NCBI GenBank assembly: GCA_028383305.1
Contig: JAOEVD010000015.1
Coordinates: 1 to 60,523, forward strand
Source: Candidatus Puniceispirillum sp.
Lineage (GTDB): Bacteria; Pseudomonadota; Alphaproteobacteria; Puniceispirillales; Puniceispirillaceae
Reading direction: 5' to 3'
DNA length: 60,523 nucleotides
The translations under genes were made by a program, and so were the position numbers. The notes below the pieces were generated by a model. It was given only the letters and a program-made list of their open reading frames with translations, ran no database searches and was not told the origin of the DNA. Shown piece by piece: positions 53,626 to 60,523 of this stretch. Each line of letters opens with the position of its first letter. The first letter of the stretch is position 1.

Positions 53626-54594
53626 ATGCCGCAAAAACGCAAAACCGGATTTGAGTCCTGCGCTTGGACCTTTGGGTTTGTTGCAATATCCAGTTTGCTT
53701 GCAGCCTGTCAGGCACCAAATTTATCCTTGAACCGTTCGACACCGGCCAAATTGGTTGTTGCGCCATTGCGCGAACCGGTTGAACCCATTCCGCCAAGTC
53801 AAATGGTCAAGGTGCGTGCCAATGATACATTATATGCCGTGGCAACGCGCTATCAGGTAACGCCGCAATCTGTAATCGAGGCAAATGGCCTGCAGCCGCC
53901 CTATAATCTTCGTAAAGGGCAGGCGCTAAAGCTGGTGCCGCGCCGCACCCATAATGTGGTCCCGGGTGACTCGGTCTATGTCATCTCGCAACGCTATGCT
54001 GTCAGCCAGTATCAACTGGCCCAGCTCAATAATCTGGCACCGCCATTTGAACTGAAAATCGGGCAAAAGCTGCAATTACCGAACAGCCTTGATTTTTCAG
54101 TTCTTGATGTTGGTTTGCCAGATGGGGTCAGCGGCACCAATATTGCCCAGCCAAGGCCAACAAAAACCAGCGTTCCAGCCGCCCCGCGCAAACGTTTTGT
54201 TGCGCCATCACTTGCTGGCAGTTCTGGCTTTACATGGCCGGTGCAGGGCGAAATCATAGCTGAATTTGGCCCGTCACAACGCGGCGTTCATAATGATGGC
54301 GTGAATATCGCCGCCAGCGAAGGCGTATCGGTCGGCGCCGCTGCGAAAGGCCGCGTGGCCTTTGTTGGCACCAATATCAAAAGCTTTGGCAAGTTGGTGC
54401 TGGTCAAGCATGATGGTGGCATCATCACCGCCTATGCCCACCTTGGTGATATCAGCGTCAAAGAAGGCGACATTGTTAACGCTGGTCAATCTATTGGTAC
54501 AATTGGCAGGTCAGGGCGCGTCGATAGCCCGCAATTGCATTTTGAAATCAGAAAATCGCGTCAACCTGTTGATCCGCGAAATCTGATTTCCTAA
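53626..54594 (+). CDS. LysM/LytM lipoprotein, NlpD-like amidase activator candidate
   Basis: This 322-residue lipoprotein has a lipobox near residue 28 (SSLLAAC), two LysM repeats (about residues 60-105 and 110-155) and a C-terminal M23/LytM domain. In that domain the HxxxD motif reads HNDGVNIAA and the second histidine site reads SPQLHFEIR, so the usual zinc ligands are incomplete. This fits NlpD- or LdpF-type non-catalytic activators of septal amidases rather than a peptidase. It follows pcm, as in other alphaproteobacteria. Confidence 0.85.
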   Translation: MPQKRKTGFESCAWTFGFVAISSLLAACQAPNLSLNRSTPAKLVVAPLREPVEPIPPSQMVKVRANDTLYAVATRYQVTPQSVIEANGLQPPYNLRKGQALKLVPRRTHNVVPGDSVYVISQRYAVSQYQLAQLNNLAPPFELKIGQKLQLPNSLDFSVLDVGLPDGVSGTNIAQPRPTKTSVPAAPRKRFVAPSLAGSSGFTWPVQGEIIAEFGPSQRGVHNDGVNIAASEGVSVGAAAKGRVAFVGTNIKSFGKLVLVKHDGGIITAYAHLGDISVKEGDIVNAGQSIGTIGRSGRVDSPQLHFEIRKSRQPVDPRNLIS

Positions 54595-54615
54595 CCGCAA
54601 AAATCATTATCACAT

Positions 54616-55485
54616 CTAACGCCGCAATGATGTTTTGGTGCGTGCGGCAAGGTCGGTAATGAATTGCCATGCAACCCGACCCGATCGTGAACCACGACCA
54701 ACTGACCATGCTAGTGCTTCATGGCGTATATCAATACCATCTGCTTTAATATTGTAAAACTTGACATATTCATCAATCATTTCAAGATATGTATCTTGAT
54801 CAACTGAATGGAATCCGATCCATAAACCAAACCGGTCAGACAGCGAGACGGTTTCTTCGGTTGTTTCAGACGGATTAATTGCGGTTGATCGTTCATTTTC
54901 CATCATTTGCCGCGGCATCAGATGCCGCCGGTTGGAAGTGGCATAGAAAACGATATTGTCAGGGCGGCCTTCGATGCCGCCCTCAAGCGCTGCCTTTAGC
55001 GATTTATAGGTGCTTTCGCCGCCTTCAAAGGCAAGATCATCCGAGAAAATGATGAAATGGCGGTCAATTTGCGCCAAAAACGCCATCAAAAATGGTAAAT
55101 CGGCAATATCTTCACGATGAATTTCAACAAGCCCAAGATCATGCCCGCGCGCAATCACCGTTCCATGAACCGCCTTGACCAATGATGATTTGCCGGTACC
55201 GCGCGCGCCCCATAACAGCGCGTTATTCGCCGGAAAGCCCTGCACAAAGCCCATTGTGTTCGACAATAGATCATCACGCTGTTCATTGATTCCCTTTAAA
55301 AGACCAATATCAAGCCGGTTTACCTTAGCAACGGGAACAAGCTGGCGAATATCGGATTGCCAGACATAGGCATCAGCCTGTGGCAGGGCGTCAGGTGCCA
55401 AATCGATTGGATGTTTGCGCTCAAGCGCGTCTGCAATGCGGGTTAATTGGCCAAGAAGAAGGGCTGTATGGTCAGACTTGTTCAT
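54616..55485 (-). CDS. DUF815 AAA+ ATPase
   Basis: This 289-residue ATPase has a Walker A (LLWGARGTGKSSLVKAVH), the Walker B region (RHFIIFSDDLAFE) and an arginine-finger segment (NIVFYATSNRRHLMPRQM) typical of the DUF815 family. The family is widespread and its function unknown. It is transcribed against the LysM gene and divergently from yajC, with a short gap (about 130 bases) to yajC. Nothing in the sequence specifies a substrate. Confidence 0.85.
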   Translation of the reverse strand: MNKSDHTALLLGQLTRIADALERKHPIDLAPDALPQADAYVWQSDIRQLVPVAKVNRLDIGLLKGINEQRDDLLSNTMGFVQGFPANNALLWGARGTGKSSLVKAVHGTVIARGHDLGLVEIHREDIADLPFLMAFLAQIDRHFIIFSDDLAFEGGESTYKSLKAALEGGIEGRPDNIVFYATSNRRHLMPRQMMENERSTAINPSETTEETVSLSDRFGLWIGFHSVDQDTYLEMIDEYVKFYNIKADGIDIRHEALAWSVGRGSRSGRVAWQFITDLAARTKTSLRR

Positions 55486-55613
55486 TTTTTGCTCGGTTCA
55501 GTCACTATTGTTGTGGAAACTGTATAAAAAGGGAATATGGGTCATTGCAGCAAAGCGCAAGGGCGTTTATGTTCCCCCATAGTATTTTCAAAGAAAATTG
55601 GAGACATTCAGAG

Positions 55614-55964
55614 ATGTTTATTACCCCAGCATTTGCGCAGTCAGGTGGCTTTGCAGAAGGCGGATTTGGCTTGCTGCCAATCGTTTTCGTCATGGTTATT
55701 TTCTATTTCCTGTTGATCCGGCCACAACAAAAGCGCGCCAAGCAGCATCGTGAGTTATTGGCCTCGATCCGCCGTGGCGACAAGATTGTCACAACCGGCG
55801 GCCTGACAGGTACAGTGGTCAAGGTCACTGATGACGTTGATACGGTTGATGTCGAAATTGCCACAGGCGTAAAGGTTCAAATTGTGCGGGCAATGATTGC
55901 CGATGTAAGAGGCAAAAACGAGCCAGTCAAAGCTGAGCCAGTCAAAGCCAAGCCAGCAAAGTAA
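55614..55964 (+). CDS. yajC: Sec translocase accessory protein YajC
   Basis: YajC is the small partner of SecDF. The 116-residue protein has a membrane helix (LLPIVFVMVIFYFLLIRPQQ, residues about 20-39) and the conserved KQHRELLASIRRGDKIVTTGG. The ATG at 55614 is right; the reading frame open to 55380 lies inside the DUF815 gene on the other strand. A short C-terminal tail repeats EPVKA/KPAK. secD follows 106 bases later. Confidence 0.9.
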   Translation: MFITPAFAQSGGFAEGGFGLLPIVFVMVIFYFLLIRPQQKRAKQHRELLASIRRGDKIVTTGGLTGTVVKVTDDVDTVDVEIATGVKVQIVRAMIADVRGKNEPVKAEPVKAKPAK

Positions 55965-56070
55965 ATCGCTGGATAAACAGCCCCATCACTTAAGGCAGAT
56001 TCGGTGATTGCCGGAAAAGCCTAAAGGGTAAAGCTGTTTTTCCTTATCTCTAGCCAAGAGTATTATCGTC

Positions 56071-57630
56071 ATGTTGCAATTCCAGCTTTGGAAAAAACTG
56101 CTTGTTGTGATGGTTGCCGTTTTGGGAATTATCTTTGCGCTGCCAAATCTTATTGGCGGTGATGACGGTGCTGGTGTAGATTTTTTACCTGGCAAACAGA
56201 TTAATCTTGGTTTGGATCTTCAAGGCGGGTCGCATCTTCTACTTCGCGTCGATGTTGATGCGGTCAAGCAGGAACGGCTCGAAAATACTGGCGAAACATT
56301 GCGGCGTGATTTCCGCGCCGAAAAAATTCGCTTTAGCGGGCTTGCCGTTGCCAATGAAACCGTTTCGTTGCAAATTCGCAATCCAGAAGATGCCGCCAAG
56401 ACAAATCAGATCTTTACCGATCTTGGCAATGAATACACGGTTAGCAATGATGGGTTAACCTACCACCTAGCCTTCAATGAGGCCGGACTTACCGCGATGC
56501 AAACACGCACGGTTGAACAATCGATCGAGATCATTCGCCGGCGGCTTGACCCTGAAGGCACCAAAGAACCGGTTATCCAGCGACAGGGGCTTGATCGGAT
56601 TCTGGTTCAATTGCCGGGCGTTGATGATCCAGAAGCGGTAAAACGGCTTCTTGGCCGTACGGCAAAACTGACATTCCAGCTTGTTGATATGCGAATTAGC
56701 GCCACCGAAGCCATCCAGCGTGGCCGCACGCCACCGGGAAGCGTTTTGATGGAAAGCGCCAGTAATGGTGGTCGAAGCTATGTCATCGAGAAACGCGTTA
56801 TGGTCAGCGGTGAAATGCTTGATGGGGCAACGGCAACTTTTGACCAGAATAACCGCCCAGCGGTCAGCTTTACCCTAAACGCAGCCGGTGCGCGCCGGTT
56901 TGGCAAGGTAACTGGCGAAAATATTGGCCGTCCTTTTGCGATTATTCTTGATGGCAAGGTCGTATCAGCCCCCACCATTCAGTCGCAGATTTTTGGCAGC
57001 GGGCAAATCACTGGCGATTTCAGCGTTGCCGAAACAAACGAATTGGCGCTTGTCCTGCGGGCAGGGGCTTTGCCAGCCCCGTTGATCATTCTTGAAGAAC
57101 GTTCGATTGGCCCCGGCCTTGGCGCAGACTCAATTGCCGCTGGTGAAATTGCGGCGGTCATTGGCATTATCCTTGTCGCCATTTATATGGTTGCCAGCTA
57201 TGGCTTTTTTGGCGGGCTTGCCGTTGTTGCGCTAACCGTGAACATCATTTTGATTGTGGCGGCGCTATCGGCCTTGCAGGCCACCTTAACGCTTCCAGGC
57301 ATTGCCGGTATTGTCTTGACAATGGGTATGGCGGTTGATGCCAATGTTCTGGTGTTTGAGCGTATCCGCGAAGAATTATCAAAGGGTAGGTTGGCCATTG
57401 CGGCGATTGACAGCGGCTATCAGCGTGCCATTTCAACAATCATCGACTCGAACCTAACCACCTTATTTGCCGCGCTGTTTCTGTATATTTTCGGGTCAGG
57501 GCCAATTAAGGGCTTTGCTGTCACGCTTGGCATTGGCATTGCCACATCCATGTTTACTGCGGTTATGGTGACACGTTTGTTCATTGTTTTCTGGGTTGAA
57601 CGTAAACGCCCCACCAGACTTGTTCTCTAA
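56071..57630 (+). CDS. secD: Protein translocase subunit SecD
   Basis: SecD uses the proton gradient to help translocation through SecYEG. The 519-residue protein has an N-terminal helix, the GLDLQGGSHLLLRVD motif, a periplasmic P1 domain (IIRRRLDPEGTKEPVIQRQG), and a C-terminal membrane region (TLPGIAGIVLTMGMAVDANVLVFERIREE). secF follows 15 bases later on the same strand, with yajC upstream. Confidence 0.95.
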   Translation: MLQFQLWKKLLVVMVAVLGIIFALPNLIGGDDGAGVDFLPGKQINLGLDLQGGSHLLLRVDVDAVKQERLENTGETLRRDFRAEKIRFSGLAVANETVSLQIRNPEDAAKTNQIFTDLGNEYTVSNDGLTYHLAFNEAGLTAMQTRTVEQSIEIIRRRLDPEGTKEPVIQRQGLDRILVQLPGVDDPEAVKRLLGRTAKLTFQLVDMRISATEAIQRGRTPPGSVLMESASNGGRSYVIEKRVMVSGEMLDGATATFDQNNRPAVSFTLNAAGARRFGKVTGENIGRPFAIILDGKVVSAPTIQSQIFGSGQITGDFSVAETNELALVLRAGALPAPLIILEERSIGPGLGADSIAAGEIAAVIGIILVAIYMVASYGFFGGLAVVALTVNIILIVAALSALQATLTLPGIAGIVLTMGMAVDANVLVFERIREELSKGRLAIAAIDSGYQRAISTIIDSNLTTLFAALFLYIFGSGPIKGFAVTLGIGIATSMFTAVMVTRLFIVFWVERKRPTRLVL

Positions 57631-57645
57631 GAAGGGTTCTAACCG

Positions 57646-58587
57646 ATGCGTCTAAAACTTGTTCCTGAAAACACGTCGATCAATTTTCTGAAACTCTATC
57701 GGCTTACCTTTATTTTATCGTCATTGCTTGTCGCCGGATCGATTGGGCTTTTTGCCATTATCGGGCTGAATCTTGGCATTGATTTCAAAGGCGGTATTCT
57801 GATCGAAGCGCGCCATAACACAGACCCTGCCAATATTTCAGGTCTTCGTGGCGATCTTAAAGTTTTGGGTCTTGGCGATATCAGCCTTCAAGGCTTTGGT
57901 ACCGAAACCGATATCCTGATCCGAATTCAACGCCAAGATGGTGACGAAAAGGCGCAAATCGCTGCAATCCAGCTTGTTGGCAACACGCTTGGCAGCGATT
58001 ATGACATCCGCCGAACCGAATTTGTCGGGCCAACGGTTGGTGCTGAACTGGCCGAAAAAGGCATTTTGGCGGTTGTTTGTGCGCTTTTGGCCATCATGGT
58101 ATATATCTGGTTCCGGTTTGAGTGGCAGTTTTCCATCGCTGCGATTCTGGCGCTTACCCATGATGTGTTATCAACGATTGGGCTTTTCGCGCTGACAAAT
58201 TTTGAATTTAATCTGGCAACCGTGGCAGCGATTTTGACCATCGCTGGCTATTCGATCAATGATACGGTTGTGGTGTTTGACCGTGTTCGTGAAAATCTAC
58301 GCCGCTATAAATCCTATAGCCTCAGGGATATTTTGAATAAATCCTTGAACGAAACCCTATCACGAACCGTTATGACCTCGGTCACAACCTTGCTTGCTTT
58401 GGCGGCAATTGTGATTTTTGGCGGTGCGGTGCTTCGTGATTTTGCCATTGCGATGATCTGGGGTGTTTTGATTGGCACCTATTCATCAGTGTTTGTCGCT
58501 GTTGGTCTCTTGTCACGTTTTGACATTAAACGCGGCGATGACGATGACGAAAACGGCGTTGAAAAGCCTGAATATGAACGAACCTAA
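57646..58587 (+). CDS. secF: Protein translocase subunit SecF
   Basis: SecF partners SecD. The 313-residue protein has the GIDFKGGILIEAR motif and a C-terminal helix bundle (ILTIAGYSINDTVVVFDRVREN and LNETLSRTVMTSVTTLLAL). It ends by overlapping the NDUFAF3-like gene by 14 bases, an arrangement common in alphaproteobacteria. Confidence 0.95.
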   Translation: MRLKLVPENTSINFLKLYRLTFILSSLLVAGSIGLFAIIGLNLGIDFKGGILIEARHNTDPANISGLRGDLKVLGLGDISLQGFGTETDILIRIQRQDGDEKAQIAAIQLVGNTLGSDYDIRRTEFVGPTVGAELAEKGILAVVCALLAIMVYIWFRFEWQFSIAAILALTHDVLSTIGLFALTNFEFNLATVAAILTIAGYSINDTVVVFDRVRENLRRYKSYSLRDILNKSLNETLSRTVMTSVTTLLALAAIVIFGGAVLRDFAIAMIWGVLIGTYSSVFVAVGLLSRFDIKRGDDDDENGVEKPEYERT

Positions 58588-59026
58588 AACACCCAGCCCA
58601 AAACAACCTAGCCTCAAGTCACCGCGTGACGCCTCAAGCGACCTTGTTGATATCCGCAGCTTTGACGGTGGCAGTGATCTGCAATTGATCCATGGCTATG
58701 GCAGCAATATTTTTCGCATTTCCGGTGAACGCTACAGCGGTTCGGTATTGGTGCATCCGCGCCAAACGGCAAGCTGGACACCTCCAGCTAAACCCGAAAC
58801 ATTGGTGATTGATGATCTTTTGCCGCATTTCGGCGATGATTTTCCGCCTTTGTTTATTCTTGGGGTTGGCGGCGCACCAATGGATCCAATGAACAAATTA
58901 TCAGCGGCACTTCGCTTTCATGGGATTGCGCTTGAGGTTATGTCAACGCCGGCGGCTTGCCGCACCTGGAATGTGCTGATGAGCGAGGGGCGCAATGCCG
59001 TTACCGGCCTTTATGACATTGCCTAA
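58574..59026 (+). CDS. Mth938/DUF498 domain protein, NDUFAF3 homologue
   Basis: This 150-residue protein has the DUF498 (Mth938) fold. Its core is ISGERYSGSVLVHP, PPLFILGVG and RTWNVLMSEGRNAVTGLYDI, and it is related to the mitochondrial complex I assembly factor NDUFAF3. It begins at ATG 58574 inside the secF coding sequence. The N-terminal 25 residues are proline/serine-rich. Function in bacteria is unproven; its linkage to secDF and to the NDUFAF6-like gene after it is conserved. Confidence 0.85.
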   Translation: MNEPKTPSPKQPSLKSPRDASSDLVDIRSFDGGSDLQLIHGYGSNIFRISGERYSGSVLVHPRQTASWTPPAKPETLVIDDLLPHFGDDFPPLFILGVGGAPMDPMNKLSAALRFHGIALEVMSTPAACRTWNVLMSEGRNAVTGLYDIA

Positions 59027-59052
59027 ACAATTTTTCGCACGGTTTGGTTTGC

Positions 59053-59715
59053 ATGACCGTTAACGCCAAAACCGCCTTAGCTGCATTGCGTGATAGCGAT
59101 CATCCGTTTGGCCGTCCTTTGGCGCTTTGTTTGATGTTTGAACCTGCCAATGACCAATCTCTTGCCGCCTCGATATTTGATCTTGCGATTGCGCTTGATT
59201 CGGCGCTTCACATCCCAAGCGAGTCACTTCTTGCCGCAATCCGCGTTCAATGGTGGGTTGATGCCTTATCTGACAGCACCGCCCAAACAGCCCCGCTTGT
59301 CACACAATTGCATGCGCAATTTCACACCCATGATGGGTTACAGTCAGACATTATTGATTTAATCGGCCATTGGCAAACCGCCTGCCATGATGAAAATCGC
59401 GACAATAGTGACGGCTGGGCGGCGGTTTGTCCGCTTGTCGCCAAACATATGGGGCAGGCGGCGCAATCGGCAATTGCCACCAATATTGGCCATCAATTGC
59501 ATCACGCGATCCGCGGGTATGAACCGCATACAACAGCGCCCTTGAACAGGCAAAAAATTATCTCACTTCGCCACGATGATACTGGGCAAAAACGGTCGTT
59601 TCTGTATCTGGCGGCTTGTTGGCTTCGCTATATGCAACGCCCCAATGCAGATGCCAATCATCCGGCGCTGGTGTGGAAAATGCTGGCATGGCAGCTATTT
59701 GGACCACCAAAGTAA
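59053..59715 (+). CDS. Squalene/phytoene synthase-like protein, NDUFAF6 homologue
   Basis: This protein of about 220 residues resembles trans-isoprenyl diphosphate synthase-like proteins related to mitochondrial NDUFAF6. The clearest segment is LLAAIRVQWWVDALS, which in the true enzymes is IRLQWW with an aspartate-rich motif. That motif is absent (FDLAIALDSAL), so catalysis on prenyl diphosphates is unlikely. It follows the NDUFAF3-like gene. I use the ATG at 59053; a TTG at 59044 is possible. Confidence 0.75.
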   Translation: MTVNAKTALAALRDSDHPFGRPLALCLMFEPANDQSLAASIFDLAIALDSALHIPSESLLAAIRVQWWVDALSDSTAQTAPLVTQLHAQFHTHDGLQSDIIDLIGHWQTACHDENRDNSDGWAAVCPLVAKHMGQAAQSAIATNIGHQLHHAIRGYEPHTTAPLNRQKIISLRHDDTGQKRSFLYLAACWLRYMQRPNADANHPALVWKMLAWQLFGPPK

Positions 59716-59770
59716 TTCCGCTTATCAAAGTAATTTGAATCTTAAAAGCGGGAGATTTTCGCAATCGGGC

Positions 59771-60523
59771 TTATGGCGCCGCTGTCGCACTGCCCCATGC
59801 GGCCAATTTGGTCAAGGCGCGTTCGGCATAAGCAGCTTTGCGATCACGCCCACGCGGTCGCCGCCCGCGCTCATTAACCGGCAATTCAGGAAACAGGCCG
59901 AAATTGACATTCATTGGCTGGAAACTATCAGCCATGGCACCGCCGGTAATATGCGCAAGAAGCGCGCCGTGCGCGGTATCAGCTGGCGGGGCAATCCATT
60001 CACTGCCAAGCATCTCAGCTGCGGCCATTCGGCCAGCAAGCAAACCAATCGCGGCCGATTCAACATAGCCTTCAACGCCAGTAATCTGCCCAGCAAAGCG
60101 CAATTTCGGTTTCGCCTTCAACCGCAATTGCGGGTCAAGCAGACGCGGCGAATTGATAAAGGTATTACGGTGTAATCCGCCAAGCCTTGCAAATTGTGCA
60201 TTTTCAAGACCCGGAATCGTTTGGAACACGCGCACCTGTTCGCCATGTTTCAGCTTTGTCTGAAACCCGACCATATTATACAGCGTGCCAAGCGCGTTAT
60301 CCTGACGAAGCTGAATAACCGCATGGGGGCGAGACCCGTCATGTGCATTGGTAAGGCCAACCGGTTTCATTGGCCCCCAACGCAGCGTTTCGCGCCCGCG
60401 TGACGCCATGATTTCAATTGGCATACAGCCATCAAAATAGGGGGTGCTTTCTTCCCATTCCTTGAATGACATTTTTTCACCGGTTAACAGCGCGTCAATA
60501 AAGGCTTCATATTGCGGCTGTGT
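59771..60523 (-). CDS. trmFO: tRNA (uracil-5-)-methyltransferase TrmFO, partial
   Basis: The gene runs off the right edge: its beginning is beyond 60523 and only the C-terminal 250 or so residues are seen. They include [26 protein letters not shown], the [11 protein letters not shown] segment and [20 protein letters not shown], which are diagnostic for folate- and FAD-dependent TrmFO (formerly Gid). It methylates U54 of tRNAs. The reading frame is open to the edge, so the protein is presumably complete upstream. Confidence 0.92.
   Translation of the reverse strand, partial: TQPQYEAFIDALLTGEKMSFKEWEESTPYFDGCMPIEIMASRGRETLRWGPMKPVGLTNAHDGSRPHAVIQLRQDNALGTLYNMVGFQTKLKHGEQVRVFQTIPGLENAQFARLGGLHRNTFINSPRLLDPQLRLKAKPKLRFAGQITGVEGYVESAAIGLLAGRMAAAEMLGSEWIAPPADTAHGALLAHITGGAMADSFQPMNVNFGLFPELPVNERGRRPRGRDRKAAYAERALTKLAAWGSATAAP

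Noticed and set aside
59719..59760. CCGCTT/AAGCGG inverted repeat as a terminator.
   Set aside because: The loop is long and there is no T tract; too weak to call.

Overview
The window looks like the chromosome of a marine alphaproteobacterium, most likely the SAR116 / Candidatus Puniceispirillum type. I infer this from gene order (xthA-erpA-dgt-argS-SPOR-scpA-scpB-tatABC-serS-surE-pcm-lytM and yajC-secD-secF, plus pcm-like/tolC/popZ-like/valS) and protein character; no database search was possible.

Region 1 (1 to about 16,267) is the right-hand part of an integrated mobile element whose left end lies outside the window. It holds an origin-like cluster of TGCGCA repeats, a primase-polymerase/VirE-type helicase, a frameshifted tyrosine recombinase, and a displaced 3' piece of a tRNA-Arg(UCU) gene marking the attachment site. 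The cargo is varied: an ovothiol synthase (OvoA), a convergent trypsin-like/subtilisin-like protease pair, two near-identical membrane-anchored glutaredoxins plus a third remnant, an EamA transporter, an orphan ATP-grasp ligase, a type II HAD hydrolase, an asparaginase II and a DUF1989 protein. The cargo is separated by repeated non-coding modules (called A, B and C here) that carry minus-strand terminators. The layout suggests a modular, cassette-like island and is the most unusual structure in the window.

Region 2 (16.3-33.3 kb) is chromosomal. It has two tiny lipoproteins flanking a DUF3445 oxidative demethylase, an LtnD-like dehydrogenase, cysK-sseA, sixA, and then a TrpR-like regulator (YerC) translationally coupled to a compact histidine operon: hisG, a hisC-hisB fusion, hisH, hisA, hisF and a hisI-hisE fusion. 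The order is that of E. coli without hisD or the histidinol-phosphatase domain, which is atypical for an alphaproteobacterium. tRNA-Asn, a 2-selenouridine pathway (mnmH plus an NDH-SelD fusion), a flavin reductase, an EamA transporter and tRNA-Cys follow.

Region 3 (34-60.5 kb) is core housekeeping: a Pcm-like methyltransferase, tolC, a divergent PopZ-like protein, valS, ilvD; xthA and erpA on the minus strand; dgt, argS, a SPOR protein, scpA, scpB, an orphan FbpC-like ABC ATPase, tatABC, serS, surE, pcm, a LysM/LytM lipoprotein; a DUF815 ATPase on the minus strand; yajC, secD, secF, and bacterial relatives of the mitochondrial complex I assembly factors NDUFAF3 and NDUFAF6. A partial trmFO runs off the right edge. 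Together these serve cell division and envelope export, chromosome segregation, translation and nucleotide metabolism.
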